Below are positions 44,723 through 52,867 of a DNA stretch of 64,000 nucleotides, in pieces. The position numbers and the translations under genes were made by a program. The notes under the pieces were generated by a model. It was given only the letters and a program-made list of their open reading frames with translations, was not told the origin of the DNA and searched no databases. The stretch comes from Rubrivirga litoralis. Lineage in GTDB: Bacteria > Bacteroidota > Rhodothermia > Rhodothermales > Rubricoccaceae. Positions within the stretch are counted from its first letter, which is position 1. The number at the start of each line of letters is the position of its first letter. The DNA lies in NCBI RefSeq assembly GCF_031846415.1, contig NZ_JAVRHT010000009.1, positions 1-64,000 of the forward strand, in the 5' to 3' direction.

Positions 44723-45148
44723 ATGGCCACGAAAAGATACACCGACGCCGAGTTCGTGGCCGCCGTTCGCGCCTCCAAGAGCATCGCCGGCGTCCTCCGC
44801 CGGCTCGGGCTTCGCCCGGCCGGTGGGAACTACGCGAACGCCAAGCGGACCCTCCAGCGACTCGGGCTGGACGCTTCCCACTTTACGGGTCGAGCATGGA
44901 GCCGAGGCGAACGACAGAAGGACTGGTCGGACTACACAAGGGCTACCCATGCGAAGCCCCACCTGATCAAAGAACGAGGGGCCGCGTGCGAGCGGTGCGG
45001 GGGCCAAAGGTGGCAGGAGGAGCCCACCCCGCTAGAAGTCCACCACCGTGACGGGGACCGGACGAACAACGTCCTCGCGAACCTCGCGCTGCTGTGCCCC
45101 AACTGCCACGCCCTGACCGACACGTGGCGGAACCGCTCTCGGAGTTAA
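44723..45148 (+). CDS. HNH homing-type endonuclease
   Basis: A 141-aa protein from ATG 44723. An N-terminal helical DNA-reading segment (FVAAVRASKSIAGVLRRLGLRPAGGNYANAKRTL) resembles those of phage-type HNH enzymes. The nuclease has zinc knuckles CERCGG and CPNCHAL and catalytic LEVHHRDGDRTNN. The codon usage and GC-motif content are lower than in the neighbours, and it sits 5 bp from the 5' end of tRNA-Leu, which fits recent acquisition as a free-standing mobile endonuclease (inference). Confidence 0.88.
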   Translation: MATKRYTDAEFVAAVRASKSIAGVLRRLGLRPAGGNYANAKRTLQRLGLDASHFTGRAWSRGERQKDWSDYTRATHAKPHLIKERGAACERCGGQRWQEEPTPLEVHHRDGDRTNNVLANLALLCPNCHALTDTWRNRSRS

Positions 45149-45202
45149 GCCCCCGGGCCGCCCCGCCCGCGGTCGTAAGCTACGGCCCCACCCCGCCCGC
45201 CC

Positions 45203-46000
45203 ATGCCGCAGAACCCGCCCGCGGGTCCCGACCGCCTCCGCGGACACGCCCAGGCCGTCGCCGCGCGTGCCCACGTCCCCTACTCCCGCGCGCCCGTCGG
45301 CGCGGCCGTCCTGTTCGAGAGCGGAGGCTGGCTCGCCGCGCCGCGCCTCGAGAACGCCTCGTTCCCGCTCACGATCTCGGCGCTCCAGGGCGCCCTCGCG
45401 CTCGCGGCCACGGCGGGCGCCGCGCCCGTCGCCGCCGCGCTCAGCCGGCCGCTCACGCGCGGCGAGCGGGCGCTGCTGGAGGACTGGACCGACGGGCCGT
45501 GGCGGCTCGCGGCCCCCGACCTCGCCGTCCGCGAGGGCGGGGCGGCGCCCGTGGTCGGCGCGGCGGTCCGCCTCACGCTCCGCCTCCCGCCCCCGCCCGA
45601 TGTCGCGGGCGGGGCGGCGCTCGCGCTCGCGGCCGCCGACCGGGCGCACGTCCCGGCCTCCGACTTCGCCGTCGGCGCCGCGGTCGAGGACGGCGAGGGC
45701 CAGCTCGTGGTCGGCGCCAACGTCGAGCTCGACGGCGACTGGTCGCGCGGGCTCTGCGCCGAGCGGACGGCGCTCGTGGCCGCGCGGGCGGCCGGGCTCG
45801 GGCCAGTCCGCCGGCTCTACGTCGCGTGCGTGCGGGCGCCCGGCGGCACGCCCTGCGGCGGGTGCCGCCAGGTGATCGCCGAGCTGGCCCCGGACGCCGA
45901 GGTCGTCGTCTGGCGCGGGACCGACCCGCCCGAGGTGACGACGCCGGCGGCCCTCCTGCCGGCCGCCTTCGGCGGCGAGCGGCTGTCCGTCGGCCAGTGA
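45203..46000 (+). CDS. cdd: Two-domain cytidine deaminase with inactive N-terminal half
   Basis: Pyrimidine-salvage enzyme (cytidine to uridine) of 265 aa. The C-terminal domain (about 140-265) keeps CAE (185-187) and PCGGC (217-221), the three-Cys zinc set of the homotetrameric class. The N-terminal domain (about 10-127) retains the fold (HVPYSRAPVGAAVLF, RLENASFPLTISALQGAL), but Ser-Ala-Leu replaces Cys-Ala-Glu and the PCxxC motif is missing. In the E. coli two-domain enzyme the catalytic half is N-terminal, so this looks like an independent, reversed duplication. The ATG follows CCACCCCGCCC. The stop is followed 4 bp later by a ten-copy octamer array. Confidence 0.88.
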   Translation: MPQNPPAGPDRLRGHAQAVAARAHVPYSRAPVGAAVLFESGGWLAAPRLENASFPLTISALQGALALAATAGAAPVAAALSRPLTRGERALLEDWTDGPWRLAAPDLAVREGGAAPVVGAAVRLTLRLPPPPDVAGGAALALAAADRAHVPASDFAVGAAVEDGEGQLVVGANVELDGDWSRGLCAERTALVAARAAGLGPVRRLYVACVRAPGGTPCGGCRQVIAELAPDAEVVVWRGTDPPEVTTPAALLPAAFGGERLSVGQ

Positions 46001-46004
46001 GCCG

Positions 46005-46084
46005 GTGGATCAGTGGATCAGTGGATCAGTGGATCAGTGGATCAGTGGATCAGTGGATCAGTGGATCAGTGGATCAGTGGATCA
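46005..46084. repeat. Ten perfect tandem copies of the octamer GTGGATCA
   Basis: Ten identical 8-bp units without one mismatch, starting 4 bp after the cdd stop. Each unit contains GATC. Perfect identity indicates recent expansion or active slippage. It ends about 190 bp upstream of the VWA-like gene. Because eight is not a multiple of three, any translation cycles through frames every 24 bp. Confidence 0.95.
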
Positions 46085-46275
46085 AGGTGCCCGCCCCGCC
46101 CGTGTGCAATCCGACTTGACGAAGCGCGTTGGCGTCCGCTCTGAACGGCCCGAAGCCGCCCCGCCCGCTCCAGGTAAGACGCCGCAGGGGCGGGGCGGTC
46201 CCAGTGCGCTCCGCTGGCGTAGATCGACCGACTCGCTGACCGACTGACCCGACGACGTACCGACGCGCCGCCGCC

Positions 46276-48399
46276 CTGGACCTCGCCCTCGCCTACTCGC
46301 CCGTCCTCCTCGCCGCGTGCACGCTCGGCGCGGGCGCCCTCGCGTGGTGGAGCTACGGGCGGAGCACGCCGCCCGCGACCGGGTGGCGGCGCGTCGTGCT
46401 CCCGGTGCTCCGGTTCACGGCCCTCTTCCTCGTCCTGCTCCTCCTGTTCGACCCCGTGTGGCGCCGCGTCACGCGGACGGGTGAGGCGCCGCTCCTGGCC
46501 GTCCTCGTCGACGACAGCGAGAGCCTCACGCTCGGAGCCGGACCGCCCGCCGACGCCGTCCGCGCGGCGCTCGACGGGCTCCCGGCCGACGCGGCGCTCC
46601 GGTTCTACCGCTTCGGCGCCGAGGCCGCGCCGGCGGGGCGGGCGCTGCCGGGCGACAGCCTCCGCTTCGCGGGCGAGCGGACCGACATCGCGGCGGCGCT
46701 CGGGCGCGTCGAAGCCGACTTTGCCGGGCGCAACCTGCGCGGCGTGGTCCTGGTGTCGGACGGGCGCGTGACCGACGGGCGGAACCCGGCCTACCTCGCC
46801 GAGCGGTTCCCGGTCCCGATCTGGACGGCCGTGGCCGGCGACAGCGTCTCGGGCCGCGACGTCCGCCTGGCGCGGGCGGTGACGAATGACGTGGCCTACG
46901 CGCGGTCGCCGCTGCCCGTCCAGGTCGGCGTCCGGGCGAGCGGGTACGCGGGGCAGACGGCGCCGGTGACGATCTCCGAGAACGGGCGCGTCCTAACGCG
47001 CGGGGCGGTCGAGTTGCCGGCGGGCGGGGCGGAAGCCGTTGTGGACCTGACCGTGACGCCGGCCGCGCCGGGCGTCCGCCGGTACACGGTGGCGGTGGGG
47101 CCGCTGGCCGGCGAGGCCACGACGCGCAACAACACGGCCGTCGTCGAGGTCCGCGTGCTGGACGACCGGCGCCGCGTGCTCGTCGTGGCCGGCGCGCCGG
47201 ACCCCGACCTCGCCGCGCTCCGCGCCGCGCTCGAGGCCGACCGCTCGCTCGACGTGACGGTCCGCACGCAGCGGGCGCCGGGCCTGTTCTACGAGGGCGC
47301 CCTCCCCGCCCGGCTGGGCGCGTTCGACCTCCTCGTCCTGGCCGGCTACCCCGGCCCCGCCGCCGACGGGCAGACGGCCGAGCGGCTGGCGGCGAGCGGG
47401 CTGCCGGTCCTGTTCGTGCTCACGCGGCAGACGGACCTCTCGCTCCTCGCGCGGGCGTTCGGCGACGTGCTCCCGGCCGCGCCGGCGGCCGTCCGCGCCG
47501 GGTTCGCCGAAGCCGGTCTCGCGCCGACGCCGGCCGGCGAGGCCCACCCGGTCTTCGAGGGCCTGGGCGTCGACGCGTCGCGCCTCTCCGCGCTCCCGCC
47601 GGTCGCGGTCACCACGTCGCGGTGGACGCTCGCGCCGGGCGCGCGGTCGCTGGCCGGCGTCCGCCGGGGCGGGGCGGCGCTCGACGTCCCGCTCGTCGCC
47701 GTGCGCGCGGGCGCCCGGCGGTCGGCGGCCGTGCTCGGCGCCGGCACGTGGCGCTGGCGGACGCTCCCGGACGACCTGGGCGACCTCCGCGGCGCCTACG
47801 ACCGGCTCCTCGACAACCTCGTCCGCTGGACGACCGCGCCCCAGGACCGCCGGCGCGTCCGGGTCCGCCCCGACCGCGCGCTCTTCGGCGAGCGCGACCG
47901 CGTGACGCTCACGGGCCAGGCGTACGGCGAGAGCCTGGAACCGATCAGCGACGCCCGCCTCACGGTCGCCGTCCGCGCGCCGTCCGGCGACGTCCAGCGC
48001 GAGGCGATGCGGCCGGTGGGGAACGGGCGCTACGTCGTAGACCTGGGCGTCCGCCCCGCCGGCACCTACACGTTCACGGCCGAGGCCGAGCGGGGCGGTG
48101 TAGAGCTAGGAACCGACCGCGGCTCGTTCGGCGTGGGCGCGCTCGCGGCCGAGTTCCGCGAGCCCGGCGCCGACCCCGCCTTGCTCCGCCAGGTGGCCGC
48201 GCGCTCGGGCGGGGCGGTCGTCGGGCTGGACACGCTGGGCTCGTTCGTGGCCGGCCTCCGCGAGCGGGGCGCGCTCGCCGACCGCCCGCTCGTGCGCGAG
48301 GACGAGACGCCGCTCGTCGGGCTCCCGTGGCTGCTGGCCCTGGCCGTCGCGCTGCTGACGGCGGAGTGGGTGATCCGCAAGCGGGCGGGGATGGTGTAG
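46276..48399 (+). CDS. VWA-like membrane protein, probable CTG start
   Basis: About 707 aa. The first standard start is GTG 46396. Upstream in frame, however, codons from CTG 46276 encode LDLALAYSPVLLAACTLGAGALAWWSYG, a clear first membrane helix found in homologous proteins; the only in-frame stop is at 46237 and no ATG, GTG or TTG lies between. TM2 (FTALFLVLLLLFDPVW) is followed by a VWA-like segment with a DxSxS-type metal site (VLVDDSESLTL). Long periplasmic beta domains follow, and a last helix (PWLLALAVALLTAEWVI). Such proteins accompany DUF4175/BatA systems in Bacteroidota. Function unknown. The stop lies in an AGCAGCG word repeat. Confidence 0.8.
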   Translation: MDLALAYSPVLLAACTLGAGALAWWSYGRSTPPATGWRRVVLPVLRFTALFLVLLLLFDPVWRRVTRTGEAPLLAVLVDDSESLTLGAGPPADAVRAALDGLPADAALRFYRFGAEAAPAGRALPGDSLRFAGERTDIAAALGRVEADFAGRNLRGVVLVSDGRVTDGRNPAYLAERFPVPIWTAVAGDSVSGRDVRLARAVTNDVAYARSPLPVQVGVRASGYAGQTAPVTISENGRVLTRGAVELPAGGAEAVVDLTVTPAAPGVRRYTVAVGPLAGEATTRNNTAVVEVRVLDDRRRVLVVAGAPDPDLAALRAALEADRSLDVTVRTQRAPGLFYEGALPARLGAFDLLVLAGYPGPAADGQTAERLAASGLPVLFVLTRQTDLSLLARAFGDVLPAAPAAVRAGFAEAGLAPTPAGEAHPVFEGLGVDASRLSALPPVAVTTSRWTLAPGARSLAGVRRGGAALDVPLVAVRAGARRSAAVLGAGTWRWRTLPDDLGDLRGAYDRLLDNLVRWTTAPQDRRRVRVRPDRALFGERDRVTLTGQAYGESLEPISDARLTVAVRAPSGDVQREAMRPVGNGRYVVDLGVRPAGTYTFTAEAERGGVELGTDRGSFGVGALAAEFREPGADPALLRQVAARSGGAVVGLDTLGSFVAGLRERGALADRPLVREDETPLVGLPWLLALAVALLTAEWVIRKRAGMV

Positions 48400-48424
48400 C
48401 AGCGAGCAGCGAGCAGCGAGCAGA
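48397..48424. repeat. Short AGCAGCG tandem repeat at the VWA-like gene stop
   Basis: Starting at the TAG stop, the 7-bp word AGCAGCG is repeated about three and a half times. It is one of several different short-word repeats that begin at or just after stop codons in this window. The remainder of the roughly 375-bp gap to 48773 holds GC-motif copies and the palindrome at 48469, but no gene. Confidence 0.7.
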
Positions 48425-48468
48425 AGCTGAACCACCCCGCCCAGGCATGGGCGGGGCGACCGACGTAG

Positions 48469-48488
48469 CGGCGTTGCATGCAACGCCG
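48469..48488. promoter_or_regulatory. 20-bp perfect palindrome (operator candidate)
   Basis: CGGCGTTGCATGCAACGCCG is a perfect palindrome centred on GCATGC. It lies in the gap upstream of the LPG-synthase-like/phosphatidyltransferase pair, about 285 bp before the ATG at 48774. It is not built from the GC motif. A dimeric-repressor operator is one reading; no second copy was noticed. Confidence 0.45.
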
Positions 48489-48773
48489 TCGGGCCACGGC
48501 GCACGGGCGGGGCGGTCCGCAGGCGGGGCCGCGGGCCGGCGATCACCGCCCCGCCCCCAGGGAACGGGCCGAGCTGGATTCGGAGCGACGCCACGCGTGG
48601 TGTCCGCATCGGGGGGCCGCCCCGCCCACGCCGCGGGCGGGGTGAGTGCCAGGGCGGCCGAGGCGAGGCCGGCGCCGTGGGGCGAACGCCGCGGCGGTAT
48701 CCTCCGGGACGCGCTCGGCTCCCCCCGCCCCGCCCGAGGTGGACGCGCCGGCCGCCTCCCCCGCCCCGCCCGC

Positions 48774-49889
48774 ATGCTGCCGGACACCCTCGACGAGACC
48801 GCCCGCCCGCCCGCCCAGGGCGACCCCGTCGAGAGCGGGGCGGCCGACGTCCCCGCCGCCCCGAGCGTGTCGCTCCGGCCGTTCGCGTGGTCGGTGGCAC
48901 TGAGCGCCGTCGTGTTTGGCGTGATCGGCTACGCCACGTTCGACCCGGTCGCGTTCCGGCCGTTCCTCCGCGACGCCCGCCCCTGGCTCCTGGTCGCCGC
49001 GGTCGGCACCGTCGTGCTCCGCGTCGTGTTCGGGGCGTGGCGGCTCCGCGTGGTGTCGGACGGGCAGATCGGCCTCCGCCGGGGCGTCCGCGACCAGATC
49101 GTTTGGGACTTTTTCGCCTACGTCACGCCGTCGGCCGTGGGCGGCGGGCCGTTTCTGGCCGTGTTCATGGCGCGCGACCGGCAGCTCCCGCTGGGCGAGG
49201 CCACGTCGGTCGTCCTGTTCGCGATGCTGGTCGACCAGGTGTGGTTCGCGCTCACCATCCCCGTGCTCCTCGTCGCCGCCGTCTGGCTCGACGTGTTCCC
49301 GCAGGCTCTGGGCACGGCGGGCACGGCCGCCCTGCTCGCGTTCTTCGTCGGCTACCTCGCGTGGGTGGCCGTGCTGGCCTACGGGACGCTCGTCCGGCCG
49401 GACCGGATGGCGGGGTGGGTCGAGCGCCTGTTCCGGCTCCGCTGGCTCCGCCGGTTTGCGAAGCGCGCGCGCGGAGCGATGGCCGACATGCAGGCCCGGT
49501 CGCGGTCGCTCCGCTCGCGGTCCGGTGGGTTCTACGCGAAGGCGTTCGCCGTATCGCTCGTGCCCTGGATCTGCCGGTACGCGCTCGCCGTGTGCGTCAT
49601 CGCAAGCGTGTACCCGGGCGTCGATCAAGCGCTCGTGTTCGCACGCTCAGCGGCGCTCCAACTGGGCGCACTCGTCGTGCCCACGCCGGGCGGGGCGGGC
49701 GGCGTCGAGGGCCTGTACGTCCTGTTCCTGGGGCCGCCGCTCGTGCCCGCCGCGCTCGTCGCGCCGACGCTGCTCGTGTGGCGGCTCCTGAGCTTCTACG
49801 TGTTTATTGGAGCCGGCCTCGTCCTCGTCGCCCGCCACCTGGCACGGGTCGCCCCCTCCCCACCCCGCCCCGCTGGCGCCCGTACATGA
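48774..49889 (+). CDS. Lysylphosphatidylglycerol-synthase transmembrane-domain (UPF0104) protein
   Basis: A 371-aa polytopic membrane protein from ATG 48774, with about eight hydrophobic segments. WDFFAYVTPSAVGGGPFLAVFMARD and ALVVPTPGGAGGVEGLYVLF are the paired signature loops of the LPG_synthase_TM family (flippase-like half of MprF, without the aminoacyl-transferase domain). It probably moves or recognises a lipid; substrate unknown. Its stop overlaps the start of the CDP-alcohol phosphatidyltransferase (ATGA), implying a shared lipid pathway. Confidence 0.85.
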   Translation: MLPDTLDETARPPAQGDPVESGAADVPAAPSVSLRPFAWSVALSAVVFGVIGYATFDPVAFRPFLRDARPWLLVAAVGTVVLRVVFGAWRLRVVSDGQIGLRRGVRDQIVWDFFAYVTPSAVGGGPFLAVFMARDRQLPLGEATSVVLFAMLVDQVWFALTIPVLLVAAVWLDVFPQALGTAGTAALLAFFVGYLAWVAVLAYGTLVRPDRMAGWVERLFRLRWLRRFAKRARGAMADMQARSRSLRSRSGGFYAKAFAVSLVPWICRYALAVCVIASVYPGVDQALVFARSAALQLGALVVPTPGGAGGVEGLYVLFLGPPLVPAALVAPTLLVWRLLSFYVFIGAGLVLVARHLARVAPSPPRPAGART

Positions 49890-50788
49890 CCGAGGAGACC
49901 GTCGCCGTCAAGCGGACGGGCGAGATCGAGGAGCCGACGAACCGGCTCTTTGTCCACCCGCTGAGCCGGGCGCTCGTGGCGCCGCTCGCGCGGTGGGGCG
50001 TCTCGCCGAACGCGGTCTCGCTGGCCGGGCTCGCGTTCGGGGCCGGGGCCGCCGTCGCCTACGCCCGCTACACCGAGTGGCCGTTTGTCGTGCTGGGCTT
50101 CGCGCTCATGGTCGTGTGGCACGTGCTCGACGGCGCCGACGGCCAACTCGCGCGGCTAACAGGAAAGACATCGGAGATCGGGAAGGTGCTCGACGGCCTG
50201 TGCGACCACGGCACGTTCGTGCTCGTGTACGCGAGCCTCGCCGCCGCCGCGTCGGCAACGCAGGGGTCGTGGGTGTGGCTGTGGGCCGCGGCCGCTGGCG
50301 CGAGCCACGCCGTGCAGGCGAACGCCTACGAAGGCCAACGCTACGCCTACGACTTCTGGGTCCAAGGCAAGCAGTCGGCCCGCGTCCCGACGCCCGACGA
50401 GTACCGGGAGGAGACGCGTGGGGCCACGGGCGTGGCGTGGGCGCTCGGGCGGCTCCAGCTCCTCTACCTCCAGATCCAGTATCGGGGTGCGGCTGCGGCC
50501 GCCCCGCTCCGGCGGCGGCTCGCGGCGGCGGCAGCCGCACCGGGCGGGGCGGCGCGCGTGGCCGAGGCGTACCGGGCCACGCACCTCGCGGGCCTCCGGC
50601 GGTGGAACCTGCTGAGCTCGAACTACCGGACGGGCGCGATCGCCGTGGCCTGCCTGCTCGGCAGCCCGGTCTACTTTTTTGCCTTCGAGGCCGTCGTCCT
50701 GAACGGCGTGTTTCTGGCCCTCCTGCAGATGCAGCGGCGGAACGACCGGGCGCTGCTCGCGCGGCTCGGCGCGGGCGGGGCGGCGTAG
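49886..50788 (+). CDS. CDP-alcohol phosphatidyltransferase family protein
   Basis: A 300-aa membrane enzyme that joins a CDP-linked lipid to an alcohol. The family signature D-x2-DG-x2-AR-x8-G-x3-D-x3-D is complete (DGADGQLARLTGKTSEIGKV, then LDGLCD), at about residues 85-110. The ATG overlaps the upstream stop by four bases. The polar acceptor cannot be inferred; inositol-phosphate-type or glycerol-type acceptors are possible. A 60-residue insertion after the signature domain (YRGAAAAAPLRRRLAAAAAAPGG) is Ala-rich. Confidence 0.88.
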   Translation: MTEETVAVKRTGEIEEPTNRLFVHPLSRALVAPLARWGVSPNAVSLAGLAFGAGAAVAYARYTEWPFVVLGFALMVVWHVLDGADGQLARLTGKTSEIGKVLDGLCDHGTFVLVYASLAAAASATQGSWVWLWAAAAGASHAVQANAYEGQRYAYDFWVQGKQSARVPTPDEYREETRGATGVAWALGRLQLLYLQIQYRGAAAAAPLRRRLAAAAAAPGGAARVAEAYRATHLAGLRRWNLLSSNYRTGAIAVACLLGSPVYFFAFEAVVLNGVFLALLQMQRRNDRALLARLGAGGAA

Positions 50789-50820
50789 AGCGGGGCGGCT
50801 TGTGCGGGGCAGCCCGCGCG

Positions 50821-51229
50821 CTACTCCCGGAACGCTGACCGCACCCGCCCCGCCCACCGGAACCCGAGTACTCGGTACGCCCAGACGTAGGGCCGCGCGT
50901 TGGACGCCGAGACCGGCGGCACGTAGTGGGCGGGGAGGCTGCGGTCGTAGAACATCTTCACGGCCTCCGCGCCGCACGGGTACAGCCCCCAAATTGCCTT
51001 CAAAGCCTTGCGGCGTCGAGGTCCGCCCCGCCCGCGAGGGCGCGCACCTCCGCGAAGGCGAGGGCGCCCACGCGCGCGGGCGGTTCCGTCCGTCGACCCG
51101 CCGTCGACGCACGACGATCACGACGATGTCGGGCGGGGCGGTCTGCGCCGGCGCGGGGACAGCGGGGGCAGAGGCCTCCGCGTTGTGCCAAGGGATTACG
51201 ACGGAGACCGTAGAGACGGATGGCGGCAC
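50821..51229 (-). pseudogene. Decayed family-2 glycosyltransferase
   Basis: Three pieces of a GT2 gene lie in order on the minus strand but in different frames. Near 51229-51130 is VSVVIPWHNAEAS...PDIVVIVV, the GT2 N-terminus without the usual DDGSTDG. Next comes ARVGALAFAEVRALAGGADL in a second frame. Last is a 60-codon C-terminal stretch at 50821-51003 (FYDRSLPAHYVPPVSASNAR...). The total is about 400 bp against the usual 900, so internal deletion and frameshifts are required. The neighbours are polysaccharide genes, consistent with loss of one step in the cluster. Confidence 0.55.
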
Positions 51230-51341
51230 GCGTGCAGGGAGACCCTGAAAGAGGTCCTTCGCTGAAGAGCCGGGCGAACGGGTACGCTGTCGTCCCGTAC
51301 GGGTCTCCAGAAGCGACCGCCCGTACCAGCCCCTCGTCCCT

Positions 51342-52841
51342 GTGCTCCCTCCTCCTGCCCGCTTGTACGCGGGGCAGTTCGTCCTGGGCACCGCCCTCTC
51401 CCGCGTCCCCGAGGGGTGGGCCGAGCACACCGTCGGGCGCTGGACGCTGGCGACCGACCTCCCGGTGTGCTTCGTCCTCGACCCCGACGGCCGGACGGTC
51501 GGCGCCCTCATCGGGTTCGCGGTCACGCCAGACGGGGCCGTCCGCGACACGCCGCTCACGCTCCCTGAGCCGCCCCGCCCGGACACCGCGACGGCCGTCG
51601 AGGACGCCGTCTACGCCCACGGCGGCCGCTTCGCCTGCGTGCTCGCCGCCGACGACGGGTTCGAGCGGCTCTACCTCGACCCGGGCGGGACGCTCGCGGC
51701 CGTTTATGGGTGGGGCGGGGCGGCCTCGACGGGGACGCTCCTGGCGTGGGCGCACGGGCGGGAGTTCCGCCGCCCCGCCCCGCCCACCCCCAGCAGCGGG
51801 TTCTTCTACGCCGGGCGGACGAGCGACCCCGAGGTCCAGCGTCTCGTCCCCAACCACTACGCCGACCTCGCGACGGGCGGGGCGGTCCGCCACCACTGGC
51901 AGGAAGCGCCAGTCCCCGTCTCCAGCGACGAGACCGCCGGGCTCGTCCACGAGATCGCCGCCGGCGTTCGGCGGAACGTCGAGGCGGCGGCGTCGATCGG
52001 GCCGATCCGCATTGGGATCACGGCGGGGCGGGACTCGCGCATGATCCTGGCGTCCGCACGAGGCGTCGCCGACCGGACCTCGCTCTACACCTTCGACCAC
52101 CCGGCTCAGCCCGTCGACACCGCCGCGGGCCGAGCCATCGCGCGCCGGCTCCGGCTCCCCCACCACGTCATTCCTCTCAAACCGATCGGGAGCACGCGCG
52201 AGGTCTACCTCGAACGGACGGGGTACGCCGGCAGCGCGGGCAAGGCAAAGGACTTCTACGAGGGCGTCCGCTGTCACCTCCCACCGGGCGGCACCCTCCT
52301 GGCCGGGTTCGGCGGCGAGCTCGGACGGGCGAGCCGGATGCAGCGGACCCTGACGCCGGAGACCCCAATCGACGCCGCGATGGTCCTCGACCGCTACGAC
52401 GACGCCCCCCTCGCCGAGCGGGTCGAGGCGCTCGAGGCGTGGTTCGAGGGGGTCTCGTGGACGGACCCGTTCTCGTTTCTGGGCCAGGTCTACTGGGAGA
52501 ACCGGATGGGGTGCTGGGCCAGCCCCCACCTCTACGGCGTCTCGCCGACCACCACCCCGCTTGTCCCGTTCATCGACCGCCGGGTCGTCGACGCGATGGC
52601 CCGGCTGCCGGTCGCGTACCGGCTCGCGAACCGCCTCGCCGACGACGTAGCCCGGGCGGGGTGGCCGGAGCTCGCGGAGATCCCGTACCAGTCTCGGCCG
52701 GGGTGGACGGGACTCGCGTACCGGGCCGCCCACGCGGTCCGGTGGCGCGTCCGACGAGCGGCGCGCTACGCTGTCGGCGCCCGCTCGCGCGCTGCGCCTC
52801 CACACTCTGACGAGAGCGCGCCGACCGATTCGCGGGCCTAG
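51342..52841 (+). CDS. Asparagine-synthase-like protein lacking the glutaminase Cys
   Basis: About 499 aa from GTG 51342 (TTG 51363 also possible). The N-terminal half follows a degenerate Ntn/glutaminase-like pattern without Cys2, and the C-terminal half resembles the ATP-pyrophosphatase domain. RIGITAGRDSRMILASAR stands in the PP-loop position (SGGxDS in AsnB). PLVPFIDRRVVDAMARLPVAYR is the conserved C-terminal helix pair. Proteins of this class occur in exopolysaccharide and lasso-peptide loci. Here it lies among glycosyltransferases, so amidation of a sugar or uronate is a reasonable hypothesis. Confidence 0.7.
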   Translation: MLPPPARLYAGQFVLGTALSRVPEGWAEHTVGRWTLATDLPVCFVLDPDGRTVGALIGFAVTPDGAVRDTPLTLPEPPRPDTATAVEDAVYAHGGRFACVLAADDGFERLYLDPGGTLAAVYGWGGAASTGTLLAWAHGREFRRPAPPTPSSGFFYAGRTSDPEVQRLVPNHYADLATGGAVRHHWQEAPVPVSSDETAGLVHEIAAGVRRNVEAAASIGPIRIGITAGRDSRMILASARGVADRTSLYTFDHPAQPVDTAAGRAIARRLRLPHHVIPLKPIGSTREVYLERTGYAGSAGKAKDFYEGVRCHLPPGGTLLAGFGGELGRASRMQRTLTPETPIDAAMVLDRYDDAPLAERVEALEAWFEGVSWTDPFSFLGQVYWENRMGCWASPHLYGVSPTTTPLVPFIDRRVVDAMARLPVAYRLANRLADDVARAGWPELAEIPYQSRPGWTGLAYRAAHAVRWRVRRAARYAVGARSRAAPPHSDESAPTDSRA

Positions 52842-52867
52842 ACCACCAGCGGGCTGGGCTCCGCCCG

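Noticed and set aside
46005..46084. CRISPR-like array
   Set aside because: The repeats are contiguous octamers without spacers, and no cas genes are present.
46005..46247. 80-codon frame with WISGSVDQ repeats
   Set aside because: It is the translation of the octamer array plus GC-rich flank. It has no plausible start context and no conserved sequence.
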